A DNA stretch of 64,000 nt. Origin: CAVTYH01 sp963738835 (lineage in GTDB: Bacteria > Planctomycetota > Planctomycetia > Pirellulales > JADZDJ01). This document shows positions 37,616 to 47,254 of the stretch, piece by piece. The notes beneath the pieces were generated by a model, which was given only the letters and a program-made list of their open reading frames with translations, was not told the origin of the DNA and ran no database searches. Position 1 is the stretch's first letter; every line of letters starts with the position of its first letter. The position numbers and the translations under genes are program-made. The DNA is taken from positions 682,001-746,000 of the forward strand of contig CAVTYH010000001.1 of NCBI GenBank assembly GCA_963738835.1, in the 5' to 3' direction.

Positions 37616-38100
37616 ACCATCGGCGACAGCGCGATAGCCGTCGCTTGAGAATCATTGATGATGCAAGTGGCAATTGCGACGCTGCTCCTAATGACCTCTA
37701 ACCCTACCTTTTACGTATTGGATTTAACGCTCGTCTGATCGGCGAATTAGTTTTCATCTTTGAAACACCAAATTTGGAACATTCGAAATTGAACGGCAGC
37801 GAACGGTCGGTTCGACAACCGACAATATCCGCTCGTTTGAGTGTTGAAGGACTACCCCTTTGAGGTTTACCCGCTTATGATGCAGTTAGTGGGGTAAGGC
37901 ATGGAGTTAAGGGAGCGGGATATCTGGACATTGTCTGAATCGATTCCGTGGTAGCGAAGTTGGCCCCTCGGTTGCGAAGGCCTACCGATTCCGACGCCGT
38001 AATTTCTCGCCGAATATCTGAATGAAGTTGTTGCAGCCGGTTGGGCGGTGGAGAATCTTCATTAGCTCGCTGGTTTTTGTCGTCATTTTGGGAGGGTGGA
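37616..38100. other. Intergenic region after pheS
   Basis: About 485 bp with no pheT, RNA gene or clear hairpin. GGGAGG at 38089-38094 is the ribosome site of the next gene. Confidence 0.4.
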
Positions 38101-38732
38101 ATGAGTGTTAAGCTATTGATTGCCGACGACCACGAAGTGGTGCGTCGCGGACTGACCAGTCTGTTGAGCGGCTCCGAGATCAAAGTGGTCGCCGAAGCCA
38201 AGAACGGCGACGAAGCCGTGAAGCTCACGAAAAAGCATAAGCCCGACGTCGTGCTCTTGGATATTCGGATGCCTGACACCGATGGATTGGATGCACTGGA
38301 GCGGATTCGCCGTGACAGGCCCGATCAGCGGGTGGTTGTGCTGTCGACATACGACAATCCAACGTACGTGGCCCGCGCCGTGGCATTGGCGCAAGCGATT
38401 ACGTGCTGAAAGGTTCCTCACGCAGTGAGCTGGTAAGCGCGATTAATGCGGCGGCGGCCGGACAAGCGCCGACAAAGACCGGCGAACTGCGCCGGGTCCA
38501 AGGCGCCATGGCCACCCGCGAGCCCAGCAAGAACGAAGAAGTGCCGTTGACTCAGCGAGAGCTGCAAGTGCTGCGGCACATCGCTCTGGGGTTAAGCAAT
38601 AAGGAAATTGGTCGCTCGCTGGGCATCAGCGTCGAAACCGTCAAAGAGCATGTCCAAAACATTCTGCGGAAGATTGCGGTCGTCGATCGCACGCAAGCCG
38701 CGGTCTGGGCTGTGCGCAAAGGCCTCGTGTAG
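38101..38732 (+). CDS. NarL/FixJ-family response regulator, one frameshift
   Basis: Receiver domain (LLIADDHEVVRRGLTSLL, phospho-acceptor D54 in VVLLDIRMPDTDG, DYVLKGSSRSELVSAI) and LuxR-type helix-turn-helix (LTQRELQVLRHIALGLSNKE, IGRSLGISVETVKEHVQNIL). One G is missing near 38386-38388; restoring it gives ALGASDYVLKG and ~210 aa. GGGAGG precedes the ATG. No partner kinase lies next to it. Confidence 0.88.
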
Positions 38733-38764
38733 CGCGATGTCGGTGCGTCAAGCTGAGTCCACGC

Positions 38765-39733
38765 TCATTTCGCTCGTGGATGCGCCTTGTCATATGCCTT
38801 GCGCAAGCCGGCAGTGCTGAGGTGTGTATAAATTTGCGTAGTGGCCAGACTTTTATGACCCAGCAATTCCTGGACGCTGCGAATATCTGCGCCGCGATCG
38901 AGCAAGTGCGTCGCAAAGCTGTGTCGCAAAGTATGAGGAGTTGTGCGGCGATCGAGTCCGGCGATTTTGAGGTATTTCTCAAGCAGACGCCCAACGCTAC
39001 GAGTTGTTAACCGCTTTCCAAACTTGTTGGTGAACACAGGCCGACGTGGATTGCGCTCCAGTCCAGCCGCCAGCTTTCGTACCTTCAGCCAGCGGTCGAT
39101 GGCCTTTCGAGCGAATGTTCCTAGCGGGGCTAGTCGTTCCTTCCGACCTTTGCCACGGACGCGAACGATACCCGCGGCACCGTCGAGATCGTCATCGTTC
39201 AGTCCAACCAGTTCACTGACGCGGAGGCCCGCGGAATACAGCGTTTCCAACATCGCCCGATCTCGGAGGCCCATCGGCTGGTTAGCTGGCGGAGTTTCGA
39301 GAAGGCGATTTAGATCGTCGCTCGACATGAAGTGCGGTAGATCGCGCGGCTTGCGCGGATTCCGTAGCGGCTTGGCAGGGTTGGTGGTTGTCCAACCATC
39401 TCTTTGACCAAAACGAAAGAAGCTGCGCATTGAGGCCAAGTGGCGAGCAATCGTTGTCTTCGCCAAGCCGTCTTCATGCAGTCTGGCGACATAGCCGCGC
39501 AGGTCCAGCGTGGTAATCGATTGCGGCGGCGGACAGGTTGCGTCGCCCGATCCTGATGTTTCCGACAAATGCGCCACCAGATGCTGCAGATCTTCGCGGT
39601 AGCTTTTGATCGTCAAATCCGAAGCGTTTCGTTCCACTCGCAGATATTGCAAGAAGCGTTCAACTGCGTCTTGCATGAGGGAGCGACTAGCGATTTGCGA
39701 TTCGTTAAGCGATGGCAATCCAACTCTACTCAT
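38765..39733 (-). CDS. xerC: Tyrosine recombinase XerC/XerD
   Basis: 322 aa. SAM-like N domain (DAVERFLQYLRVERNASDLT) and a catalytic domain with R in AGLRVSEL, K in RGKGRKERLAPLG, HTLRHSFATHLL (HxxR), GHKSLATTQIYTH (H and nucleophile Y). It is the housekeeping chromosome-dimer type rather than a phage integrase. The ATG at 39733 overlaps the end of the upstream small gene by 8 bp. A start at 39676 would give the usual ~300 aa. XerC versus XerD cannot be settled without a tree. Confidence 0.9.
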   Translation of the reverse strand: MSRVGLPSLNESQIASRSLMQDAVERFLQYLRVERNASDLTIKSYREDLQHLVAHLSETSGSGDATCPPPQSITTLDLRGYVARLHEDGLAKTTIARHLASMRSFFRFGQRDGWTTTNPAKPLRNPRKPRDLPHFMSSDDLNRLLETPPANQPMGLRDRAMLETLYSAGLRVSELVGLNDDDLDGAAGIVRVRGKGRKERLAPLGTFARKAIDRWLKVRKLAAGLERNPRRPVFTNKFGKRLTTRSVGRLLEKYLKIAGLDRRTTPHTLRHSFATHLLDRGADIRSVQELLGHKSLATTQIYTHLSTAGLRKAYDKAHPRAK

Positions 39734-39971
39734 CGGCGTCCGATGGCATGGGAAGATCAAATCGGCGCGGACGATGGTTCTGAGCCACCGCAGCGCTTTG
39801 ACGCACTTTCTGGCTCAAAACTGCGGCGTCATACCAGGTGAAGCTGAGTTCCGGATTCGAGGCGTATCGCCCCAGCGTGCGGAGCGCTTCGGCCCGACTG
39901 GCGTCATCGTACAAGAAGATGTACCGTTCGTTGCCCTTCACCAATGCCAGCACGTTGATGTCTTGCGACAC
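39726..39971 (-). CDS. Small conserved hypothetical protein upstream of xerC
   Basis: 81 aa starting at GTG 39971, with GGAG nine bases upstream. It reads SQDINVLALVKGNERYIFLY, DDASRAEALRTLGRYASNPE, LSFTWYDAAVLSQKVRQ, a compact alpha/beta domain without known motif. Its stop overlaps the xerC start, so the two are translationally coupled. Function unknown. Confidence 0.7.
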   Translation of the reverse strand: MSQDINVLALVKGNERYIFLYDDASRAEALRTLGRYASNPELSFTWYDAAVLSQKVRQSAAVAQNHRPRRFDLPMPSDADE

Positions 39972-40064
39972 GGTCCATCGCTCCGATCTTGCGGCCCCGC
40001 GCGTGCTTGCTCGCAGACAGCCGGTCCATCGGCCGCACAATTTCGAGAGATCACGCCAAAGGTG

Positions 40065-41180
40065 TTATCGGCCCGTTTCCCACCGATACAACACTTGGGT
40101 TTCGCCGCCACCGCCGCGGGCGGTCAGCATTTCAGCGATGTGCTTATAGCAGCAGAAGCGGATGAACTCGTCGCTGCGTTGCAGAGTGCCCTGCCAACCG
40201 TCTTTTCGTGCATCATCGCGAGAATAGTGATAGTTTTCCAAAGCGGTCGTGAAGTCAGCATCGTTGCCGCTGTAGAAGCGAGCATGTCGCAAGACCGGCT
40301 CGTTCGATGGGATGTAGTGCGGGCGTTGCGGGGATGGCGGCGGCGGGATGAAACCGCGCGGATCCGGCCAATTTGGCGGGAATTCTGGTCCGCCAGCATC
40401 GGCGACTCCGCCTGCTTGCACGACGTCCGTGGCAGCAGCACCACTGGTTGCAACAAGAGCGCCAGCAGCAGTGGCATTCGGTTGCTGGCCCTGCTGAGCA
40501 ACTTGATCTCGGCTCGATTCACTCTTTCTGAACGGCGCCGCCAGCACCGCTGCCGGTGCTGCAGCCACCGCTGGCAGTACCAAGGCTTCGCGCGACTTTG
40601 CGCTCTGGTTGGGAACGGGCAGCAGTTTCGGATCGCTCGGTTGTGGCGATTGTGTGGCCAATTGAGCGCGTGCCAATGCCATTTCCGATTCCAGCACCAA
40701 CGATGGTGGAATATACTCTTCCTCGGTCGTGCCCCACGGCAAGCCATACCCTGGCGGCACCGGATGGAAGCCGGCGTTGGCGGCGTACCATTCAACTTGC
40801 AGCCCGCAGCGTGGCGGATAGTACGGCGAAAAGTCGGTGACAGCGCCAATCACCACGGCGTCGACGCCGAGTATTTGAGCCAATTGTCGTGCTTGCTCTG
40901 GCCCATTCAGCTGAATTCCATTCGCCTGCGCAGCTTTTTCCGTCACACCTACCGGTACGACTTCAAAGCCTGGAATCGACTGCAGCGCCGCGAAGTAATC
41001 TTCGGCAAACTGCCGGCCATCGACGGTCGGCTCGCTGCTCAAATTGAAAAACGGGGCAACCGCAATCTTGGTAAGTTGCGGAAACGGGTTGTGGATCATC
41101 GGCTGTTGCACGGTATGCGGAAATAGACCGCAGCCGCAAACCAGCACCAGCACGCCGATCGCGATAGCAAGGCGCATCAT
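40065..41180 (-). CDS. Probable lipoprotein with Pro/Ala-rich middle
   Basis: 371 aa. The N-terminus (RLAIAIGVLVLVCGCGLFPH) is a lipoprotein-like signal with Cys near 16-18. A conserved-looking domain follows (PFPQLTKIAVAPFFNLSSEP, DYFAALQSIPGFEVVPVGVT, ARQLAQILGVDAVVIGAVTD, PYYPPRCGLQVEWY), similar in form to the CsgG/GNA1162-like lipoproteins that bind outer-membrane assemblies. The middle (residues ~175-260) is low-complexity Ala/Gln/Pro, and the end GGGETQVLYRWETGR is well defined. Same strand as the xerC pair. Confidence 0.75.
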   Translation of the reverse strand: MMRLAIAIGVLVLVCGCGLFPHTVQQPMIHNPFPQLTKIAVAPFFNLSSEPTVDGRQFAEDYFAALQSIPGFEVVPVGVTEKAAQANGIQLNGPEQARQLAQILGVDAVVIGAVTDFSPYYPPRCGLQVEWYAANAGFHPVPPGYGLPWGTTEEEYIPPSLVLESEMALARAQLATQSPQPSDPKLLPVPNQSAKSREALVLPAVAAAPAAVLAAPFRKSESSRDQVAQQGQQPNATAAGALVATSGAAATDVVQAGGVADAGGPEFPPNWPDPRGFIPPPPSPQRPHYIPSNEPVLRHARFYSGNDADFTTALENYHYSRDDARKDGWQGTLQRSDEFIRFCCYKHIAEMLTARGGGGETQVLYRWETGR

Positions 41181-41588
41181 GCGATAGCCAAACCGCTTAG
41201 GAACGGGAGCCCCCCCATTCCGTTGCGTCGGGCGAATGCCGACGGTTTGGAAACGTCCGCCTTATCGGCAAAAACCGCAAGAATTCTCTATGTTAAATCA
41301 TGGTTGGAGCCGATTTTCTAATCCTTCCTGTGAAAAGGAGCTTGGGTTCAAAAACTGGAAGGAAATCTCTCATTTCTGGCTGCGATTCCGCCGCGGGAAT
41401 GTGACGACTGTGCGACTGGAGGGCACACACACTGAAACCCGTTGCTGTCGCCGCAGGGTATATGCCGAAAATCTCCGCATAGAGAGAGATGATCGACGCA
41501 CCACAAATCTAGTTGCAGATTTCAGCGTGCTAGCACAAAATACCGTTTTCAAAGCCGCGGGCTTCGCCAGCCCATTCGGGAGGCCAAC
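41181..41588. other. Divergent intergenic region
   Basis: 408 bp between the lipoprotein gene and the DegT aminotransferase gene. It must carry both promoters. GGGAGG (41579-41584) is the ribosome site of the latter. No RNA or repeat is recognised. Confidence 0.35.
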
Positions 41589-42839
41589 ATGTGGGTCCGC
41601 AAACGGTTAGACATCCGCTGGTCGCACCTGGGCAGTGCGTTGCGAGATTGTCTGACCAGCTGGGATCGAACGGCATTGGCTGACGATTTGGAGGATCTGT
41701 GGTCGGCCCGTGATGATGCCTTTGCATGTCTCTCCGTGCGGACTGGTTTCGATCTGTGGTTGAGCGCTCTCGAACTTCCGTCGGGCAGCGAAGTTCTAGT
41801 CTCAGCTATCACCATTCGCGACATGGTGCGCATCATCGAAGCGCATGGCTTGGTCGCGGTGCCTGTTGATTTGAACCCAGAAGATCTGTCGGTCGATCTT
41901 GAGGGCCTGGAACGCGCCATCGGACCGCGAACGCGGGCGATTCTTGTCGCCCATTTGTTTGGCACGCGCCAACCGCTGGAACCGGTTCTTCACGTGGCGC
42001 AGCAACATGGTCTATTTGTTGCCGAGGATTGCGCACAAGCCTTTGCCGCCCGGCATTTCACGGGACATCCCGGAGCGGATGTGAGCATGTTCAGTTTCGG
42101 ATCGATCAAAACGGCAACTGCGCTCGGTGGGGCACTGCTTTGCGTGCGTGATCCAAAGATTCTGCGACGAATGCGGCATTTGCAGTCGCGGTACCCCGTG
42201 CAGACTCGCGGGCATTTTGTGAAGCGGATTTTCAAACACGGCCTGATGAAGCTGATGTCGTACGGTCCACAATTTGGCGCGCTCGTCTGGACTATTCGGT
42301 TGCTGGGCCGTGATCCCGATAGATTTGTCGCCTCCACTGCACGTGGATTTCCTGGCTCAGAGTTATTGCAGTTGATTCGCCGCCAGCCGTGCGCGGCTCT
42401 ACTGTCGCTCATGCACCATCGCATTGCATTTTACAACCGCCGTGCTCTGGGCCGCCGCACTCAGCACGGGAAGCGATTGCTCGCACTGATCGGCCCCGCA
42501 GCACCCAGCCCCGGATCGCACTCGGAAGTCCACAGTTTTTGGGTCGTGCCCGTGTTACACGACGAACCAGCGCGCTTGATTCGCCGGTTACTGAACGCGG
42601 GCTTCGATGCTTCGCTGGCTCACAGTCTGTTTGTCGTGCCTCCGCCCATTGGTCGACCCGAACTCCATGCTGAAATGGCCGAGGAAATGCTGCCCCAGAT
42701 CGTCCATTTGCCGTGCTATCCAGAAATGCCGGATCGCGAACTGCGCCGATTGGCTCGCGAGGTTCGTGCCTCTGTTCAACCACTGCCGTCAGAAGCTGTC
42801 CCATCCGTGTCCAGCCACAGCGTATTGAATTCACGCTGA
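41589..42839 (+). CDS. DegT/DnrJ/EryC1/StrS-family aminotransferase
   Basis: 416 aa, intact. Sugar-aminotransferase fold: ELPSGSEVLVSAITIRDMVR, GLVAVPVDLNPEDLSVDLEG, TRAILVAHLFGTRQPLEPV, VAEDCAQAFAARHF and the PLP-lysine region MFSFGSIKTATALGGALL. Members make amino sugars for cell-surface glycans or antibiotics. It is not next to other sugar-nucleotide genes, but lies convergent with a BshB1-like deacetylase. Substrate unknown. Confidence 0.85.
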   Translation: MWVRKRLDIRWSHLGSALRDCLTSWDRTALADDLEDLWSARDDAFACLSVRTGFDLWLSALELPSGSEVLVSAITIRDMVRIIEAHGLVAVPVDLNPEDLSVDLEGLERAIGPRTRAILVAHLFGTRQPLEPVLHVAQQHGLFVAEDCAQAFAARHFTGHPGADVSMFSFGSIKTATALGGALLCVRDPKILRRMRHLQSRYPVQTRGHFVKRIFKHGLMKLMSYGPQFGALVWTIRLLGRDPDRFVASTARGFPGSELLQLIRRQPCAALLSLMHHRIAFYNRRALGRRTQHGKRLLALIGPAAPSPGSHSEVHSFWVVPVLHDEPARLIRRLLNAGFDASLAHSLFVVPPPIGRPELHAEMAEEMLPQIVHLPCYPEMPDRELRRLAREVRASVQPLPSEAVPSVSSHSVLNSR

Positions 42840-42868
42840 ACTACTGGCAGAAAATGTGATTTCGTTAC

Positions 42869-43558
42869 TCAGACGAAATCGTTCATACTTCTGACACCTA
42901 TTGGCTCGCGCGTCCAGAACGGTTCGCCGTAGCGAGTGCCAATCGACCAGCCCCAATAAGCCGCCTGATCGCGCAGCCGATCGATCATCGTCGTCGGCTC
43001 TAGCGATCGGCCGGTGATGAATTGACTTGCATAGCACTCCAATACCGCTCGCTTGCGGTCCCATTGTTCGCTGATATCCACCACGAACCCCGGCTCAGCG
43101 ATCAGACGCAAATGGACGCACCAATAATAAAAAACGCGGGCCGGATGAAAGGGCTCGCCGAACATGTCGGTCTTGGTGAGCTTCGCCCAAAATCGGGCTG
43201 CTTCCACCAACTGCGTGGCTGCTACATGGTCGGGATGGGCATCGACCCAATAGGGTGCGAACAGCCATTTGGGGCGCACTCGGCGGAAGACTTCGGCCAA
43301 CTTTCGGCGCGCTTCCAGCGTTGGCTCGAGACTTCGATTGGGTAATCCAAGATTTTCTCGCCAATCGAGCTGCAAGATCGCGGTGGCCGACGCTGCTTCG
43401 CTGGCCCGCAATTCTGGCGAGCCGAACGGCGTTGGTTCGCCGCTGGTCAAGTCGAGGACGCCGACACGCAGCCCCAGCTCTTTGAACCGCAGCAGCGTGC
43501 CCCCCATGCCCAATTCAGCATCGTCGGGATGGGGTGCGATGACAAGCAAATCGAGCAT
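42869..43558 (-). CDS. bshB1: PIG-L/LmbE deacetylase, probable BshB1 (bacillithiol synthesis)
   Basis: 229 aa. The zinc site is visible: H10, D12 and D13 in APHPDDAELGMGG, H108 and H111 in DAHPDHVAATQ. LTSGEPTPFGSPELRASEA, LGLPNRSLEPT and YASQFITGRSLEPTT are typical of the BshB1 group that deacetylates GlcNAc-malate in bacillithiol synthesis. No bshA or bshC is in view, so a general sugar N-deacetylase cannot be excluded. A hairpin, GATTTCGT with its complement (42858-42880), overlaps the stop. Confidence 0.85.
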   Translation of the reverse strand: MLDLLVIAPHPDDAELGMGGTLLRFKELGLRVGVLDLTSGEPTPFGSPELRASEAASATAILQLDWRENLGLPNRSLEPTLEARRKLAEVFRRVRPKWLFAPYWVDAHPDHVAATQLVEAARFWAKLTKTDMFGEPFHPARVFYYWCVHLRLIAEPGFVVDISEQWDRKRAVLECYASQFITGRSLEPTTMIDRLRDQAAYWGWSIGTRYGEPFWTREPIGVRSMNDFV

Positions 43559-43738
43559 GACTGTTTGAAACTCTCGGAATTCCGTGCAAAGTCAAGTGCC
43601 AGCATCATCCTGACCAAGAACCGCCGAGCTTGCAATTCCCCGCTACAAGCGATCTGGACAGCATCACCCAATTCTGCGACAGTTTCGGCCCTTTCTCTCG
43701 ACGGAACACAGAGCCAAAGACTGTGCCGGATAAGCTCG

Positions 43739-43966
43739 ATGTCATGTCGCGCAGACAAATCGCTGTTTGCACCCTGGGCGTGGGCTGCCGTTTTCGCCAC
43801 CTGCCTGCTGCCAGGCTGTAAGTGGGCCGACACCCTCCGCGGGGATAACTTCACCGACGAATTCGCTCACTGGGGCGAAAACCAACGCACTCCCACAGCA
43901 CCGGGCCAAATGTACGGCTTTAGCGCAGAAGCCCAGCAGGTCGAGCGCAATTTAGGGGTTCGCTAA
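43739..43966 (+). CDS. Small conserved planctomycete-type lipoprotein
   Basis: 75 aa from ATG 43739. It reads SCRADKSLFAPWAWAAVFAT, then the lipobox LLPGC, KWADTLRGDNFTDEFAHWGE and the end FSAEAQQVERNLGVR. The cleavable lipidated signal is clear. The remainder, D-LRGD-FTDE and IERNLG-like, recurs in small planctomycete proteins of unknown role. Just upstream of tRNA-Asn. Confidence 0.65.
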   Translation: MSCRADKSLFAPWAWAAVFATCLLPGCKWADTLRGDNFTDEFAHWGENQRTPTAPGQMYGFSAEAQQVERNLGVR

Positions 43967-44100
43967 TCTGTTGCGGGGCGTCAGTATTGGCTCAATCGCG
44001 CCTGTTGGCAAATTCTGCCTTCATTCCCGGAATCGCCATGTCAGCTCCCCGGCCATCTGCTTGTCGATCTGACATTTGTCGATTAAATTGGAAAGTTCAT

Positions 44101-44173
44101 TCCCGGATAGCTCAGTTGGTAGAGCAAGCGGCTGTTAACCGCTGGGTCGTAGGTTCAAGTCCTACTCCGGGAG
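44101..44173 (+). tRNA. tRNA-Asn (GTT)
   Basis: The acceptor TCCCGGA pairs with TCCGGGA (44166-44172), discriminator G at 44173. The D arm is GCTC-AGTTGGTA-GAGC, the anticodon arm AGCGG-CTGTTAA-CCGCT with GTT, and the T arm GTAGG-TTCAAGT-CCTAC. CCA is not encoded. The tRNA stays intact although an integrative element is inserted at its 3' end. Confidence 0.96.
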
Positions 44174-44175
44174 CT
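44131..44175. repeat. Left attachment site (attL) inside tRNA-Asn
   Basis: 45 bp from the anticodon loop (GCTGTTAACC) to two bases past the tRNA end (GGGAGCT) are repeated exactly at 55398-55442 in direct orientation. The integrase gene starts 119 bp away. This is the usual tRNA 3'-end target of tyrosine integrases. Confidence 0.92.
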
Positions 44176-44293
44176 AGTTGTAAGAGTTGCTGAATCCTAA
44201 ACTTAGGATACCTGTCTGCGTCGGACAGTGCGGCCTGTTGGTTCCCGAATCGCCGGTAGACTACCGGAATCGGCCCACAAAGGAGGTCGCACG

Positions 44294-45522
44294 ATGTCCA
44301 CTATCTCAATCCCCGCGTTCCGTCGTATCGTCGTCACAAGCCCACATCGCAGGCGGTCGTCACGCTGGACGGCCGCGACATTTACCTGGGCAAGCATGGC
44401 TCGGCCGCCAGTCACCGCGAATACAATCGCCTGATTGCCGAATGGGCCGCACACGGCGGCAAATTGCCCAACGTTGCGAATCTGACCGTCGCCGAATTGA
44501 TCCAACGTTTCCGGCACTATGCAGAAGCGTACTACCGCGGGCCCGATGGCACGCAAACCTGCGAAGTCGAAAACATCCGCAAGGCTTGTCGAGTCTTGAG
44601 GATTCTCTACGGCGACACGCCGGCGGCGGAATTCGGTCCCTTGGCCCTGCAAGCGGTGCGAGGGGCATTCATCGATAAGGGCTACTGTCGCACATCCATC
44701 AACCGCGACATCGGCCGGATCAAGCTGATGTTCAAGTGGGGCGGATCGCAAGAACTGATCCCCAGCAGTATTTTCCACGGCTTGCAAACGGTGGCCGGTT
44801 TGCGGATGGGCCGCAGTGGTGCGAAAGAATCGGACCCCGTGCGGCCAGTTCCGCAGGGTTTCGTAGACGCCGTGCTCGAACACGTGACGCCCACCGTGGC
44901 GGCGCTGATCGAATTGCAATTGCTGACCGCTGCACGCCCGGGGGAATTGCTCATCATGCGTGGCTGCGATTTGGATACGACGGGTCGAATTCGGACCTAC
45001 ACTCCGGAGAAACATAAAACGGCTCACCTTGGCCATCGACGGACGATCTATTTGGGGCCACGCGCGCAGGCAGTGTTGCGGCCATTCTTGAAAACTGATC
45101 TGGCTGCGTTTCTGTTTTCGCCGCGGGATTCACGCGAGCAATTCCTGGTCGATCGGCACCGTACCCGGAAAACTCCCATGTCTTGTGGTAATTCGCCGGG
45201 AACAAATCGCCAGCCAGAACCCAAGCGGGCCCCGGGCGATCGATACACGGTTCATTCCTACGCCCGCGCAATCGCCCGCGGCTGCGACAAAGCATTCCCT
45301 GTGCCGGCCGATGTCGCGGATGGTGATGAAGCCCAACAGTGGCGGAAGTCGCATCGTTGGAGCCCGCATCGGCTCCGCCACAATGCGGCGACGAACCTGC
45401 GAAAAGAATTCGGCCTGGACGTTGCCCGCGTGGTGCTCGGCCATCGTTCGGCAGTGGTCACGGAAGTCTATGCGGAATTGGATCATGGCAAGGCATTGGA
45501 AGTGATCGGAAAAGTTGGTTAG
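44294..45522 (+). CDS. Tyrosine integrase of the island, one N-terminal frameshift
   Basis: ~409 aa. The N-terminal arm and SAM-like domain (YRRHKPTSQAVVTLDGRDIY, NLTVAELIQRFRHYAEAYYR) precede the catalytic domain: R in TAARPGELLIMRGCDLD, HRLRHNAATNLRKEFG, and GHRSAVVTEVYAELD with the His and nucleophilic Tyr. AAAGGAGG lies seven bases before ATG 44294. The first ten codons (STISIPAFR) are in a different frame from the rest; one base is missing (or two are extra) near 44322. It sits directly against the tRNA 3' end, as expected for the enzyme that made the 45-bp repeats. Confidence 0.93.
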
Positions 45523-45636
45523 TTCAAGTACAATCCGAATTGCTCGGCGCGGGTAGCTCCCGCATTGGCTGGCGGTTGTCGTGGTCGCAACACCCCACGG
45601 CATCCGCTGGCCGGCCCGGCGGAAAGGTGTTGCATC

Positions 45637-46321
45637 ATGGCGAAACGAAGAGTGCGGCGGGAGGAGTTGCCGGCCGATGCGGTCATCGAAAAGGATCACG
45701 GCATCTATCGAGAAACGGCACTGAACGGCAACTCTCCGAAACTTCACGCGACCGTCAAGCGGATTCGGGCGGAAGCAACACCGATTAGACAGGCGCCCGC
45801 GGTCAACGATCGAGGAGCTACATGCACTGCGGCAGCAAATGCGTTTGAAAATTTCCACTGCCGTGCTGCCCGAGAGCGCTGAAAAGTTACCGTCATGCTG
45901 GGCAACGATTACTGCGGACCTGGGCGATGGGATGAAAACGCATCTCTGTGCTGCCCACCGCACCGCCGGCGTGGAAGAAGCGGCCAGTATTCTCACAGCG
46001 ATTGATCTGTTCTTGCTGAACAATCCCAGCGAACGTGAAGCGGGGATTTTTCTGAATGGCATCGGCGTCGGGCGGTTGCTGGAAATGATCGACGTGTTGC
46101 CGTTCGAGCCGGCCGTGGCACAAGAAAAGAAAAGGCGATCTGGCCATCAAGAAAAGTTTGGGACAGACAAAGCCGAGAAGCAAGAGCGAGCGATGGCCAC
46201 CTACAACAGTCTTCGCAAAAAAGACCCGCGGGCTAAAAAACAGGTCTTGGTGCAACTCGTCGCGAAACAGCTAGGATGTTCCGAGAAGAGCGCTTGGAAT
46301 TATCTCAAGGTCTCGCCCTAA
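45637..46321 (+). CDS. Island hypothetical protein, probably one gene with a frameshift
   Basis: The 5' part from ATG 45637 (GGAAAGG upstream) reads AKRRVRREELPADAVIEKDH GIYRETALNGNS. The 3' part, in another frame, reads STIEELHALRQQMRLKISTA, FLLNNPSEREAGIFLNGIGV and a basic end with AKKQVLVQLVAKQLGCSEKS AWNYLKV, which looks like a helix-turn-helix. The frames meet near 45805. Two overlapping genes (the second from ATG 45839) are the alternative. DNA binding is a guess. Confidence 0.6.
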
Positions 46322-46432
46322 TTCCGAGTTTTTCAAAAAATCCACTGCAAGGTTTCAAGGTTGCAGTGGGCGGCGTCGTGTATCGTTTTCCGCAGTAGTG
46401 CGAACCATCGCTCAATTCTGCGGAGAACAAAG

Positions 46433-46735
46433 ATGATCGACGTTCACGATGTTCACGGCGAATCTCTCATTTCGATTGTCGAGGCGACTCGCCTCATTCC
46501 CGGCCGTCCACACCTGGCGACCGTCTACCGCTGGTTCAACAAGGGTGTCCGCGGCGGCATCAAATTGGAAACCGCACTGGTCGGCGGACGCCGTTTCACA
46601 AGTCGGGAAGCCGTCCAACGATTCGTGGACCGACTGAGTGGACCACGTGGCGACGCCGTTCAAGCGCGAACAACTAAGCAGCGCGAGCGTGCGACGAAAG
46701 CCGCGAACGATGAATTGAGCCGCGCGGGCTGGTAA
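46433..46735 (+). CDS. DUF1580 protein (excisionase-like HTH)
   Basis: 100 aa. SLISIVEATRLIPGRPHLAT, VYRWFNKGVRGGIKLETALV, GGRRFTSREAVQRFVDRL is the DUF1580 pattern: a MerR/Xis-like winged helix in which a helix-turn-helix precedes a wing with GGRR-T. The family is nearly confined to planctomycete mobile elements and probably acts as recombination directionality factor or repressor of the element. Third gene after the integrase. Confidence 0.85.
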   Translation: MIDVHDVHGESLISIVEATRLIPGRPHLATVYRWFNKGVRGGIKLETALVGGRRFTSREAVQRFVDRLSGPRGDAVQARTTKQRERATKAANDELSRAGW

Positions 46736-46972
46736 GGACCCTCAACAAAAAACCCCGGCCGGCCGCTGATCTGGGAAAAATGCGGCACGACGCAGGGTCG
46801 ATTTCAATGTCTTCAACTGTACTGAATTCACGGAAGAAAATCCAGCAGCGGAAAAGGCTTCTGCCGCTCTGTCCTGGTTGCCGCACAATGCGGATCCTCT
46901 CGTCGACCGGGCATGTTTTTGGTGCGACCACATGGCGAATCAACAGCGATCGCTTCCGACGATGGGGGGCCG
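46736..46972. other. Short region with probable broken ORF
   Basis: One frame ending at the TGA 46973-46975 reads FTEENPAAEKASAALSWLPH, DPLVDRACFWCDHMANQQRS and looks protein-like, with a CxxC pair, but no start codon is in frame. Its stop overlaps the next ATG (ATGA), as in real island genes. Probably a small gene with a damaged 5' end. Confidence 0.35.
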
Positions 46973-47254
46973 ATGATTCAGGAGCTGATCGATCACGCCA
47001 ATTCGCTGGGACTGCAATGCAGCGAAGTTTTGGAATGTCGCCGCTCGTCGGAAGGCGGCGTGGAGCCCGATTGCATTGTTGGGCTTCGTGAATTTTTCCA
47101 GCGTTGGGGGCATGCTTTGGAGGATGCCGACGAAGGTGAAGGGCAATTGCAAAAAGAGTGCACGCCACACAAATCCCGGCATGCCTTCATCGGACTGATT
47201 CACGCCGACGGCATCGCACTTTATGCGTTCGAGCCGATGGGGGTGTCGCAATGA
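46973..47254 (+). CDS. Island hypothetical protein
   Basis: 93 aa from ATG 46973. IQELIDHANSLGLQCSEVLE, VGLREFFQRWGHALEDADEG and RHAFIGLIHADGIALYAFEP are typical of a small alpha/beta domain. No motif known. It shares ATGA overlaps with both the preceding frame and the following replication gene, so it is translationally coupled. Its tight coupling suggests an accessory role in replication. Confidence 0.6.
   Translation: MIQELIDHANSLGLQCSEVLECRRSSEGGVEPDCIVGLREFFQRWGHALEDADEGEGQLQKECTPHKSRHAFIGLIHADGIALYAFEPMGVSQ

Noticed and set aside
38765..39733. Phage integrase next to an attachment site
   Set aside because: Sequence is of the XerC/D housekeeping type, with no tRNA or repeats beside it.
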